Below, in pieces: positions 50,955 to 64,000 of a stretch of DNA of 64,000 bases. The position numbers and the translations under genes were made by a program. The stretch lies in assembly GCF_050948175.1 (NCBI RefSeq), contig NW_027490226.1, forward strand, positions 620,001 through 684,000, written 5' to 3'. The notes under the pieces were generated by a model that saw nothing but the letters and a program-made list of their open reading frames with translations, was not told the origin of the DNA and did no database searches. Origin of the DNA: Xylocopa sonorina (taxonomy: Eukaryota; Arthropoda; Insecta; Hymenoptera; Apidae). Each line of letters begins with the position of its first letter. The stretch's first letter is position 1.

Positions 50955-53900
50955 GTCTGCAAACGCTATTTCCTTGCAAGGAAGTGTCGCATTTACATTC
51001 ATTTGAAGTGTAGACGAGGAATACATGGTACTTCGCAAATCATATTATATCTTACCATGAAACACAAAAATGAGATGCGATATCGCGTTTTAAGGAGCAT
51101 TTGAACTTTATTGCTTCGATACGTAGACATCTGCAAACGCTATTTCCTTGCAAGGAAGTGTCGCATTTACATTCATTTGAAGTGTAGACGAGGAATACAT
51201 GATACTTCGCAAATCATATTATATCTTACCATGAAACATAGAATTGAGATGCGATATCGCGTTTTAAGAAAAATTTGAACTCTATTGCTTCGATACGTAG
51301 ACATTTGCAAACGCTATTTCCTTGCAAGGATGTGTCGCAATTACATTCATTTGAATCGTAGACGAGGAATACATGATACTTAGCAAATCATATTATATCT
51401 TACCATGAAACGTAGAAATGAGATGCGATATCGCGTTTCAAGAAGCATTAGAACACTATTGCTACGATAGGTAGACATTTGCAAACGCTATTTCCTTGCA
51501 AGGAAGTGTCGCATTTACATTCGTTTGAAGTGTAGACGAGGAATACATAACACTTCGCAAATCATATTATATCTTACCATGAAATATAGAAATGAGATGC
51601 GATATCGCGTTTTAAGAAGCATCAGAAATCCATTGCTACGATACGTAGACATCTGCAAACGCTATTTCCTTACAAGGAAGTGTCGCATTTACATTCATTT
51701 GAAGTGTAGACGAGGAATACATAACACTTCGCAAATCATATTATGTCTTACCATGAAGCATAGAAATGAGATGCGATATCGCGTTTTAAGAAGCATTAGA
51801 ACTCTATTGCAACGATACCTAGACATCTGCAGACGCTATTTCCTACCAAGCAAGTGTCGCATTTACATTCATTGGAATCGTAGACGAGGAATGCATAACA
51901 CTTCGCAAATCGTATTATACCTTACCGAGAAACATAGAAATGAGAAGCAATATCGCGTTTAAAGAATCATAAGAACTCTATTGCTACGATACGTAGACAT
52001 TTGCAAACGCTATTTCCTTGCAAGTAAGTGTCGCATTTACATTCATTTGAAGTGTAGACGAGGGATACATAACACTTCGCAAATCATATTATATCTTACC
52101 ATGAAACATAGAAATGAGATGGGATATCGCGTTTTAAGAAGCATTAGAACTCTATTGCTACGATACCTAGACATCTGCAGACGCTATTTCCTAGCTCGGA
52201 AGTGTCGCATTTACATTCATTTGAAGTGTAGACGAGGTATACATGACACTTCGCAAATCATATTATATCTTACCATGAAACATAGAAATGAGATGCGATA
52301 TCGCGTTTTAGGAAGCACTAGAACTCTATTGCTACGATAGGTAGACATCTGCAAACGCTATTTCCTTGCGAGGAAGTGTCGCATTTACATTCACTTGAAT
52401 CGTAGACGAGGAATGCATAACACTTCGCAATGAATATTATATCTTATCATGAAACATAGATATGAGATGCAATATCTCGTTTTAAGAAGCATTTGAACTC
52501 TATTGCTTCGATACGTAGACATCAGCAAACGCTATATCCTTGCACGGAAGTGTCGCATTTACATTCATTTGAAGTGTAGACGAGGAATACATAACACTTC
52601 GCAAATCATATTATATCTTACCATGAAACATAGAAATGGGATGCGATATCGCGTCTTAAGAATCATATAAACTCTATTGCTACGATACGTAGACATCTGC
52701 AAACGCAATTTCCTTGCAAGGAAGTGTCGCATTTACATTCATTTGAAGTGTAGACGAGGAATACATGATACTTCGCAAATCATATTATATCTTACCATGA
52801 AACATAGAAGTGAGATGCGATATCGCGTTTTAAGAAACATTTGAACTCTATTGCTTCGATACGTAGACATTTGCAAACGCTATTTCCTTGCAAGGAAGTG
52901 TCGCAATTACATTCATTTGAATCGTAGACGAGGAATACATGATACTTCGCAAATCATATTATATCTTACCATGAAGCATAGAAATGAGATGCGATATCGC
53001 GTTTTAAGAAGAATTTGAACTCTATTGCTTCGATACGTAGACGTCTGCAAACGCTATTTCCTTGCAAGGAAGTGTCGCATTTACATTCATTTGAAGTGTA
53101 GACGAGGAATACATGGTACTTCGCAAATCATATTATATCTTACCATGAAACACAAAAATGAGATGCGATATCGCGTTTTAAGGAGCATTTGAACTTTATT
53201 GCTTCGATACGTAGACATCTGCAAACGCTATTTCCTTGCAAGGAAGTGTCGCATTTACATTCATTTGAAGTGTAGACGAGGAATACATGATACTTCGCAA
53301 ATCATATTATATCTTACCATGAAACATAAAAATGAGATGCGATATCGCGTTTTAAGGAGCATTTGAACTTTATTGCTTTGATACGTAGACATCTGCAAAC
53401 GCTATTTCCTTGCAAGGAAGTGTCGCATTTACATTCATTTGAAGTGTAGACGAGGAATACATGACACTTCGCAAATCATATTATATCGTACCATGAAACA
53501 TAGAAATGAGATGCGATATTGCGTTCTAAGAAGCATCAGAAATCCATTGCTACGATACGTAGACATCTGCAAATGCTATTTCCTAGCGAGGAAGTGTCGC
53601 ATTCACATTCATTTGAAGTGTAGACGAGGAATACATAACACTTCGCAATGAATATTATATCTTATCTTGAAACATAGATATGAGATGCAATATCTCGTTT
53701 TAAGAAGCATTTGAACTCTATTGCTTCGATACGTAGACGTCTGCAAGCGCTACTTCCTTGCAAGGAAGTGTCGCATTTACATTCCTTTGAAGCGTAGACG
53801 AGGAATACATGATACTTCGCAAATCATATTATATCTTACCATGAAACATAGAAATGAGTTGCGATATCGGGGTTTTAAGAAGCATTAGAAAGTTATTGCT

Positions 53901-56900
53901 ACGATACGTAGACATCTGCAAACGCTGTTTCCTAGCGGGGAAGTATCGCATTCACATTCATTTGAAGTGTAGACGAAGAATACACAACACTTCGCAAATC
54001 ATGTTATATCTTACCATGGAACATAGAAATGAGATGCGATATCACGTTTTAAGAATCATATGAACTCTATTGCTTCGACACGTAGACATCTGCAAACGCT
54101 ATATCCTTGCAAGGAAGTGTCGCATTTACATTCATATGAAGTGTAGACGAGGAATACATAACACTTCGCAAATCATATTATATCTTACCATGAAACGTAG
54201 AAATGAGATGCGATATCGCGTTTTAAGAATCATATAAACTCTACTGCTACGATACGTAGACATCTGCAAACTCTATTTCCTTGCAAGGAAGTGTCGCATT
54301 TACATTCATTTGTAGTGTAGACGAGGAATACATGATACTTCGCAAATCATATTATATCTTACCATGAAACATAGAAATGAGATGCGATATCGCGTTCTAA
54401 GAAGCATCAGAAATCCATTGCTACGATACGTAGACATCTGCAAACGCTATTTCCTTGCAAGGACGTGTCGCAATTACATTCATTTGAATCGTAGACGAGG
54501 AATACATAATACTTCGCAAATCATATTATATCTTACCATGAAACATAGAAATGAGATGCGATATCGCGTTTTTAGAAGCATTAGAACACTATTGCTACGA
54601 TAGGTAGACATTTGCAAACGCTATTTCCTTGTAAGGAAGTGTCGCATTTACATTCGTTTGAAGTGTAGACGAGGAATACATAACACTTCGCAAATCATAT
54701 TATATCTTACCATGAAATATAGAAATGAGATGCGATATCGCGTTTTAAGAAGCATCAGAAATCCATTGCTACGATACGTAGACATCTGCAAACGCTATTT
54801 CCTTGCAAGGAAGTGTCGCATTTACATTCGTTTGAAGTGTAGACGAGGAATGCATAACACTTCGCAAATCATATTATATCTTACCATGAAACATAGAAAT
54901 GAGATCCGATATCGCGTTTTAAGAATTATAAGAACTCTATTGCTACGATACGTAGACATCTGCAAACGCAATTTCCTTGCAAGGAAGTGTCGCATTTACA
55001 TTCATTTGAAGTGTAGACGAGGAATACATGATACTTCGCAAATCATATTATATCTTACCATGAAACATAGAAATGAGATGCGATATTGCGTTTTAAGAAG
55101 CTTTAGAACTCTATTGCTACGATACGTAGACATCTGCAAACGCTATTTCTTAGCGAGGAAGTGTCGCATTCACATTCATTTGAAGTGTAGACGAGGAATA
55201 CATAACACTTCGCAATGAATATTATATCTTATCATGAAACATAGATATGAGATGCAATATCTCGTTTTAAGAAGCATTTGAACTCCATTGCTTCGATACG
55301 TAGACGTCTGCAAACGCTATTTCCTTGCAAGGAAGTGTCGCATTTACATTCCATTGAAGTGTAGACGAGGAATACATGATACTTCGCAAATCATATTATA
55401 CCTTACCATGAAACATAGAAATGAGATGCGATATCGCGTTTTAAGAAGAATTTGAACTCTATTGCTTCGATACGTAGACGTCTGCAAACACTATTTCCTT
55501 GCAAGGAAGTGTCGCATTTACATTCATTTGAAGTGTAGACGAGGAATACATGACACTTCGCAAATCATATTATATCGTACCATGAAACATAGAAATGAGA
55601 TGCGATATTGCGTTCTAAGAAGCATCAGAAATCCATTGCTTCGATACGTAGACGTCTGCAAACGCTACTTCCTTGCAAGGAAGTGTCGCATTTACATTCC
55701 TTTGAAGCGTAGACGAGGAATACATGATACTTCGCAAATCATATTATATCTTACCATGAAACATAGAAACGAGTTGCGATATCGGGGTTTTAAGAAGCAT
55801 TAGAAAGTTATTGCTACGATACGTAGACATCTGCAAACTCTGTTTCCTAGCGGGGAAGTATCGCATTTACATTCGTTTGAAGTGTAGACGAGGAATACAT
55901 AACACTTCGCAAATCATATTATATCTTACCATGAAACATAGAAATGAGATCCGATATCGCGTTTTAAGAATTATAAGAACTCTATTGCTACGATACGTAG
56001 ACATCTGCAAACGCTATTTCCTTGCAAGGAAGTGTCGCACTTACATTCATTTGAAGTGTAGACGAGGAATACATGACACTTCGCATATCATATTATATCT
56101 TACCATGAAACATAGAAATGAGATGCGATATCGCGTTCTAAGAAGCTTCAGAAATCCATTGCTACAATACGTAGACATCTGCAAACGCTATTTCCTTGCC
56201 AGGAAGTGTCGCATTTACATTCATTTGAAATGTAGACGAGGAATACATAACACTTCGCAAATCATATTATACCTTACCATGAAACATAGAAATGAGATGC
56301 GATATCGCGTTTTAAGAATCATATGAACTCTATTGCTGCGATACGTAGACATCTGCAGACGCTATTTCCTTGCAAGGAAGTGTCGCATTTACATTCATTT
56401 GAAGTGTAGACGAGGATTACATAACACTTCGCAAATCATATTATATCTTACCATGAAACATAGAAATGAGATGCGATATCGCGTTTTAAGAAGCTTTAGA
56501 ACTCTATTGCTACGATACGTAGACATCTGCAAACGCTATTTCTTAGCGAGGAAGTGTCGCATTCACATTCATTTGAAATGTAGACGAGGAATACATATCA
56601 CTTCGCAAATCATATTATACCTTACCATGAAACATAGAAATGAGATGCGATATCGCGTTTTAAGAATCATAAGAACTCTATTGCTGCGATACGTAGACAT
56701 CTGCAAACGCTATTTCCTTGCAAGGAAGTGTCGCATTTACATTCATTTGAAGTGTAGACGAGGATTACATAACACTTCGCAAATCATATTATATCTTACC
56801 ATGAAACATAGAAATGAGATGCGATATCGCGTTTTTAGAAGCTTTAGAACTCTATTGCTACGATACGTAGACATCTGCAAACGCTATTTCTTAGCGAGGA

Positions 56901-57386
56901 AGTGTCGCATTCACATTCATTTGAAGTGTAGACGAGGAATACATAACACTTCGCAATGAATATTATATCTTATCATGAAACATAGATATGAGATGCAATA
57001 TCTCGTTTTAAGAAGCATTTGAACTCTATTGCTTCGATACGTAGCCATCTGCAAACGCTATTTCCTTGCAAGGAAGTGTCGCATTTACATTCATTTGAAG
57101 TGTAGACGAGGAATACATAACACCTCGCAAATCATATTATACCTTACCGTGAAACATAGAAATGAGAAGCAATATCGCGTTTTATGAATCATAAGAACTC
57201 TATTGCTACGATACGTAGATATCTGCAAACGCTACTTCCTTGCAAGGAAGTGTCGCATTTACATTCATTTGGAGTGTAGACGAGGAATACATGATACTTC
57301 GCATATCATATTATATCTTACCATGAAACATAAAAATGAGATGCGATATCGCGTTTTAAGAAGCATTTGAACTTTATTGCTTCGAT

Positions 57387-60300
57387 TCGTAGACATCTGC
57401 AAACGCTATTTCCTTGCAAGGAAGTGTCGCATTTACATTCATTTGAATTGTAGACGAGGAATACATGACACTTCGCAAATTATATTATATCGTACCATGA
57501 AACATAGAAATGAGATGCGATATTGCGTTCTAAGAAGCATCAGAAATCCATTGCTACGATACGTAGACATCTGCAAACGCTATTTCCTAGCGAGGAAGTG
57601 TCGCATTCACATTCATTTGAAGTGTAGACGAGGAATACATAACATTTCGCAAATCATATTATATCTTACTATGAAACATAGAAATGAGATGCGATATCGG
57701 GTTTTAAGAATCATAAGAACTCTATTGCTACGATACGTAGACATCTGCAAATGCTATTTCCTTGCAAGGAAGTGTCGCATTTACATTCATTTGAAGTGTA
57801 GACGAGGAATACATAACACTTCGCAAATAATATTATATCTTACCATGAAACATAGAAATGAGATGCGATATCGCGTTTTAAGAAGCATTAGAACACTATT
57901 GCTACGATAGGTAGACATTTGCAAACGCTATTTCCTTGCAAGGAAGTGTCGCATTTACATTCATTTGAAGTGTAGACGAGGAATACATAACACTTCGCAA
58001 ATCATATTATATCTTACCATGAAACATAGAAATGAGATGCGATATCGCGTTTTAAGAAGCATTAGAACACTATTGCTACGATAGGTAGACATTTGCAAAC
58101 GCTATTTCCTTGCAAGGAAGTGTCGCATTTACATTCATTTGAATCGTAGACGAGGAATGCATAACACTTCGCAATGAATATTATATCTTATCATGAAACA
58201 TAGAAATGAGATGCGATATCGCTTTTTAAGAATCATAAGAACTCTATTGCTACGATACGTGACATCTGCAAACGCTATTTCCTTGCAAGGAAGTGTCGCA
58301 TTATATTCATCTGAAGTGTAGACGAGGAATACATGACACTTCGAAAATCATATCATATCTTACCATGAAACATAGAAATGAGATGCGATATCGCGTTTTA
58401 AGAAGCATTAGAACACTATTGCTACGATAGGTAGATATTTGCAAACGCTATTTCCTTGCAAGGAAGTGTCGCATTTACATTCATTTGAATCGTAGACGAG
58501 GAATGCATAACACTTCGCAATGAATATTATATCTTATCATGAAACATAGAAATGAGATGCGATATCGCTTTTTAAGAATCATAAGAACTCTATTGCTACG
58601 ATACGTGACATCTGCAAACGCTATTTCCTTGCAAGGAAGTGTCGCATTATATTCATCTGAAGTGTAGACGAGGAATACATGACACTTCGAAAATCATATC
58701 ATATCTTACCATGAAACATAGAAATGAGATGCGATATCACGTTTTAAAAGCATTAGAAATCTATTGCTACGATACACAGACATCTTCAAACGCTATTTCC
58801 TAGCAAGGAAGTGTCGCATTTACATTCATTTGAAGTGTAGGCGAGGAATACATAACACTTCGCAAATCATATTATACCTTACCATGAAACATAGGAATGA
58901 GATGCGATATCGCGTTTTAAGAATCATAAGATCTCTATTGCTACGATACGTAGACATCCGCAAACGCTATTTCCTTGCAAGGAAGTGTCGCATTTACATT
59001 CATTTGAAGTGTAGACGAGGAATACATGACACTTCGCAAATCATATTATATCTTACCATGAAACATAGAAATGAGATGCGATATCACGTTTTAAGAAGCA
59101 TTAGAAATCTATTGCTACGGTACATAGACATCTGCAAACGCTATTTCCTTGCAAGGAAGTGTCGCATTTACATTCGTTTGAAGTGTAGACGAGGAATACA
59201 TGATACTTCGCAAATCATATTATATCTTACCATGAAACATAGAAGTGAGATGCGATATCGCGTTTTAAGAAACATTTGAACTCTATTGCTTCGATACGTA
59301 GACATTTGCAAACGCTATTTCCTTGCAAGGAAGTGTCGCAATTACATTCATTTGAATCGTAGACGAGGAATACATGATACTTCGCAAATCATATTATATC
59401 TTACCATGAAGCATAGAAATGAGATGCGATATCGCGTTTTAAGAAGAATTTGAACTCTATTGCTTCGATACGTAGACGTCTGCAAACGCTATTTCCTTGC
59501 AAGGAAGTGTCGCATTTACATTCATTTGAAGTGCAGACGAGGAATACATGGTACTTCGCAAATCATATTATATCTTACCATGAAACACAAAAATGAGATG
59601 CGATATCGCGTTTTAAGGAGCATTTGAACTTTATTGCTTCGATACGTAGACATCTGCAAACGCTATTTCCTTGCAAGGAAGTGTCGCATTTACATTCATT
59701 TGAAGTGTAGACGAGGAATACATGATACTTCGCAAATCATATTATATCTTACCATGAAACATAGAATTGAGATGCGATATCGCGTTTTAAGAAAAATTTG
59801 AACTCTATTGCTTCGATACGTAGACATTTGCAAACGCTATTTCCTTGCAAGGATGTGTCGCAATTACATTCATTTGAATCGTAGACGAGGAATACATGAT
59901 ACTTAGCAAATCATATTATATCTTACCATGAAACGTAGAAATGAGATGCGATATCGCGTTTCAAGAAGCATTAGAACACTATTGCTACGATAGGTAGACA
60001 TTTGCAAACGCTATTTCCTTGCAAGGAAGTGTCGCATTTACATTCGTTTGAAGTGTAGACGAGGAATACATAACACTTCGCAAATCATATTATATCTTAC
60101 CATGAAATATAGAAATGAGATGCGATATCGCGTTTTAAGAAGCATCAGAAATCCATTGCTACGATACGTAGACATCTGCAAACGCTATTTCCTTACAAGG
60201 AAGTGTCGCATTTACATTCATTTGAAGTGTAGACGAGGAATACATAACACTTCGCAAATCATATTATGTCTTACCATGAAGCATAGAAATGAGATGCGAT

Positions 60301-63300
60301 ATCGCGTTTAAGAAGCATTAGAACTCTATTGCAACGATACCTAGACATCTGCAGACGCTATTTCCTACCAAGCAAGTGTCGCATTTACATTCATTGGAAT
60401 CGTAGACGAGGAATGCATAACACTTCGCAAATCGTATTATACCTTACCGAGAAACATAGAAATGAGAAGCAATATCGCGTTTAAAGAATCATAAGAACTC
60501 TATTGCTACGATACGTAGACATTTGCAAACGCTATTTCCTTGCAAGTAAGTGTCGCATTTACATTCATTTGAAGTGTAGACGAGGTATACATGACACTTC
60601 GCAAATCATATTATATCTTACCATGAAACATAGAAATGAGATGCGATATCGCGTTTTAGGAAGCACTAGAACTCTATTGCTACGATAGGTAGACATCTGC
60701 AAACGCTATTTCCTTGCGAGGAAGTGTCGCATTTACATTCACTTGAATCGTAGACGAGGAATGCATAACACTTCGCAATGAATATTATATCTTATCATGA
60801 AACATAGATATGAGATGCAATATCTCGTTTTAAGAAGCATTTGAACTCTATTGCTTCGATACGTAGACATCAGCAAACGCTATATCCTTGCACGGAAGTG
60901 TCGCATTTACATTCATTTGAAGTGTAGACGAGGAATACATAACACTTCGCAAATCATATTATATCTTACCATGAAACATAGAAATGAGATGCGATATCGC
61001 GTCTTAAGAATCATATAAACTCTATTGCTACGATACGTAGACATCTGCAAACGCAATTTCCTTGCAAGGAAGTGTCGCATTTACATTCATTTGAAGTGTA
61101 GACGTGGAATACATGATACTTCGCAAATCATATTATATCTTACCATGAAACATAGAAGTGAGATGCGATATCGCGTTTTAAGAAACATTTGAACTCTATT
61201 GCTTCGATACGTAGACATTTGCAAACGCTATTTCCTTGCAAGGAAGTGTCGCAATTACATTCATTTGAATCGTAGACGAGGAATACATGATACTTCGCAA
61301 ATCATATTATATCTTACCATGAAGCATAGAAATGAGATGCGATATCGCGTTTTAAGAAGAATTTGAACTCTATTGCTTCGATACGTAGACGTCTGCAAAC
61401 GCTATTTCCTTGCAAGGAAGTGTCGCATTTACATTCATTTGAAGTGTAGACGAGGAATACATGGTACTTCGCAAATCATATTATATCTTACCATGAAACA
61501 CAAAAATGAGATGCGATATCGCGTTTTAAGGAGCATTTGAACTTTATTGCTTCGATACGTAGACATCTGCAAACGCTATTTCCTTGCAAGGAAGTGTCGC
61601 ATTTACATTCATTTGAAGTGTAGACGAGGAATACATGATACTTCGCAAATCATATTATATCTTACCATGAAACATAAAAATGAGATGCGATATTGCGTTC
61701 TAAGAAGCATCAGAAATCCATTGCTACGATACGTAGACATCTGCAAATGCTATTTCCTAGCGAGGAAGTGTCGCATTCACATTCATTTGAAGTGTAGACG
61801 AGGAATACATAACACTTCGCAATGAATATTATATCTTATCTTGAAACATAGATATGAGATGCAATATCTCGTTTTAAGAAGCATTTGAACTCTATTGCTT
61901 CGATACGTAGACGTCTGCAAGCGCTACTTCCTTGCAAGGAAGTGTCGCATTTACATTCCTTTGAAGCGTAGACGAGGAATACATGATACTTCGCAAATCA
62001 TATTATATCTTACCATGAAACATAGAAATGAGTTGCGATATCGGGGTTTTAAGAAGCATTAGAAAGTTATTGCTACGATACGTAGACATCTGCAAACGCT
62101 GTTTCCTAGCGGGGAAGTATCGCATTCACATTCATTTGAAGTGTAGACGAAGAATACACAACACTTCGCAAATCATGTTATATCTTACCATGGAACATAG
62201 AAATGAGATGCGATATCACGTTTTAAGAATCATATGAACTCTATTGCTTCGACACGTAGACATCTGCAAACGCTATATCCTTGCAAGGAAGTGTCGCATT
62301 TACATTCATATGAAGTGTAGACGAGGAATACATAACACTTCGCAAATCATATTATATCTTACCATGAAACGTAGAAATGAGATGCGATATCGCGTTTTAA
62401 GAATCATATAAACTCTATTGCTACGATACGTAGACATCTGCAAACTCTATTTCCTTGCAAGGAAGTGTCGCATTTACATTCATTTGTAGTGTAGACGAGG
62501 AATACATGATACTTCGCAAATCATATTATATCTTACCATGAAACATAGAAATGAGATGCGATATCGCGTTCTAAGAAGCATCAGAAATCCATTGCTACGA
62601 TACGTAGACATCTGCAAACGCTATTTCCTTGCAAGGACGTGTCGCAATTACATTCATTTGAATCGTAGACGAAGAATACATAATACTTCGCAAATCATAT
62701 TATATCTTACCATGAAACATAGAAATGAGATGCGATATCGCGTTTCTAGAAGCATTAGAACACTATTGCTACGATAGGTAGACATTTGCAAACGCTATTT
62801 CCTTGTAAGGAAGTGTCGCATTTACATTCGTTTGAAGTGTAGACGAGGAATACATAACACTTCGCAAATCATATTATATCTTACCATGAAATATAGAAAT
62901 GAGATGCGATATCGCGTTTTAAGAAGCATCAGAAATCCATTGCTACGATACGTAGACATCTGCAAACGCTATTTCCTTGCAAGGAAGTGTCGCATTTACA
63001 TTCGTTTGAAGTGTAGACGAGGAATGCATAACACTTCGCAAATCATATTATATCTTACCATGAAACATAGAAATGAGATCCGATATCGCGTTTTAAGAAT
63101 TATAAGAACTCTATTGCTACGATACGTAGACATCTGCAAACGCAATTTCCTTGCAAGGAAGTGTCGCATTTACATTCATTTGAAGTGTAGACGAGGAATA
63201 CATGATACTTCGCAAATCATATTATATCTTACCATGAAACATAGAAATGAGATGCGATATTGCGTTTTAAGAAGCTTTAGAACTCTATTGCTACGATACG

Positions 63301-64000
63301 TAGACATCTGCAAACGCTATTTCTTAGCGAGGAAGTGTCGCATTCACATTCATTTGAAGTGTAGACGAGGAATACATAACACTTCGCAATGAATATTATA
63401 TCTTATCATGAAACATAGATATGAGATCCGATATCGCGTTTTAAGAATTATAAGAACTCCATTGCTTCGATACGTAGACGTCTGCAAACGCTATTTCCTT
63501 GCAAGGAAGTGTCGCATTTACATTCCATTGAAGTGTAGACGAGGAATACATGATACTTCGCAAATCATATTATACCTTACCATGAAACATAGAAATGAGA
63601 TGCGATATCGCGTTTTAAGAAGAATTTGAACTCTATTGCTTCGATACGTAGACGTCTGCAAACGCTATTTCCTTGCAAGGAAGTGTCGCATTTACATTCA
63701 TTTGAAGTGTAGACGAGGAATACATGACACTTCGCAAATCATATTATATCGTACCATGAAACATAGAAATGAGATGCGATATTGCGTTCTAAGAAGCATC
63801 AGAAATCCATTGCTTCGATACGTAGACGTCTGCAAACGCTACTTCCTTGCAAGGAAGTGTCGCATTTACATTCCTTTGAAGCGTAGACGAGGAATACATG
63901 ATACTTCGCAAATCATATTATATCTTACCATGAAACATAGAAACGAGTTGCGATATCGGGGTTTTAAGAAGCATTAGAAAGTTATTGCTACGATACGTAG
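57387..64000. repeat. Domain II HOR, copy H4 (38 monomers, cut by window end)
   Basis: Starts with CTTCGATTCGTAG and follows H3 and H1. Private changes are a 1-bp loss at about 60308 (CGCGTTTAAG for CGCGTTTTAAG), loss of one monomer near 60575, loss of one monomer near 61690, and a short replaced tract at 63428-63451. The window ends six bases into a monomer. Confidence 0.85.

Larger units (their letters stand above)
41554..57386. repeat. Domain II HOR, copy H3, expanded (91 monomers, 15833 bp)
   Basis: Follows H1 and H2 from its start, then is nearly doubled in length by internal rearrangement. A 12-mer is duplicated at 45432-49910, a 3-mer is amplified at 49465-50954, and the sequence re-enters the unit around 50940 and replays about 43620-45430 as 50940-52740. 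After that it runs to the normal end with the GAGGATTACATAAC dimers (near 56227-56931). Length is 91 monomers minus one base. Confidence 0.85.
1..64000. repeat. 174-bp satellite DNA array filling the window
   Basis: Every stretch of the window is a copy of one 174-bp monomer, head to tail in one orientation, with no inverted monomer and no unique sequence. Placing the monomer start at the element ACGTAGACATCTGC, I count 368 complete monomers from 1 to 63994 plus six bases. Nearly all are exactly 174 bp; the net indel over the array is only 38 bp, from a few recurring 1-2 bp changes. Adjacent monomers differ at several positions, while copies many kilobases apart can be almost identical, which is the signature of higher-order repeats. 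The repeat length is close to that of one nucleosome plus linker, as in many centromeric satellites; centromere function is inference. Both ends are inside the array, so its full length is unknown. Confidence 0.98.

Noticed and set aside
1..64000. CRISPR array or other prokaryotic direct-repeat system
   Set aside because: There are no unique spacers; the whole 174 bp repeats, and no cas-like gene is present.
1..64000. Primate alpha satellite or a CENP-B box
   Set aside because: The period is 174 rather than 171 bp and the sequence is not alpha-like. The nearest candidate, TTCGATACGTAGAC, lacks the required A and CGGG positions of the CENP-B box.
1..64000. Embedded transposable elements, tRNA/rRNA genes, telomeric or simple repeats
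   Set aside because: I scanned for any break in the monomer pattern and found none longer than a few bases.
1..64000. A specific host species
   Set aside because: I do not recognise the monomer, and no flanking unique sequence is available to identify the genome.

Overview
The whole 64-kb window is one tandem satellite-DNA array. The monomer is 174 bp, every copy has the same orientation, and both window ends lie inside the array. Following the monomer phase from position 1, I count 368 complete monomers (1-63994) plus 6 bases of the next. I find no protein gene, RNA gene, transposon, CRISPR, telomeric repeat or unique sequence. Long open frames exist only because 174 is divisible by three and one forward frame of the consensus has no stop.

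The type-1 consensus is about 36% GC. It carries 9 CpG dinucleotides, about 1.6 times expectation from its own base composition. A long, uninterrupted satellite array with higher-order repeats (HORs) points to a eukaryotic centromeric or pericentromeric region or another heterochromatic block. The absence of CpG loss suggests a genome with little germline CpG methylation, more likely an invertebrate than a vertebrate. I cannot name the species or show centromere function.

Layout. Domain I (about 1-20243) is a mosaic. A block at 1-3039 recurs at 11300-14338 and, with two monomers removed, at 15723-18310. An 11-monomer unit of 1913 bp is tandemly doubled at 4365-8190. Regions 8191-11299 and 14339-15300 are patchworks of segments found elsewhere in the domain. 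The stretch 18311-20243 is a transition that copies 3013-4250 with one extra monomer. Domain II (about 20244-64000) is built from a much larger HOR whose copies start at the same diagnostic variant: a truncated copy at 20340 (17 monomers), then 23293 (47), 31468 (58), 41554 (91) and 57387 (38, cut by the window end). Differences between these copies are almost all whole-monomer losses or gains, an inserted 10-mer, a doubled 12-mer and an amplified 3-mer. These are the expected traces of in-register unequal crossing-over and gene conversion.

Within each monomer there are three short dyad-symmetric elements: a perfect 14-bp palindrome, a perfect 10-bp palindrome and a 13-nt hairpin spanning the monomer junction. 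Two monomer classes (type 1 and type 2) alternate irregularly, and type 2 has lost the 10-bp palindrome and weakened the hairpin. The most useful observations are the nested HOR architecture, the fresh recombination junctions and the conserved palindromes. Coordinates were read by eye, so block edges may be off by a few bases.
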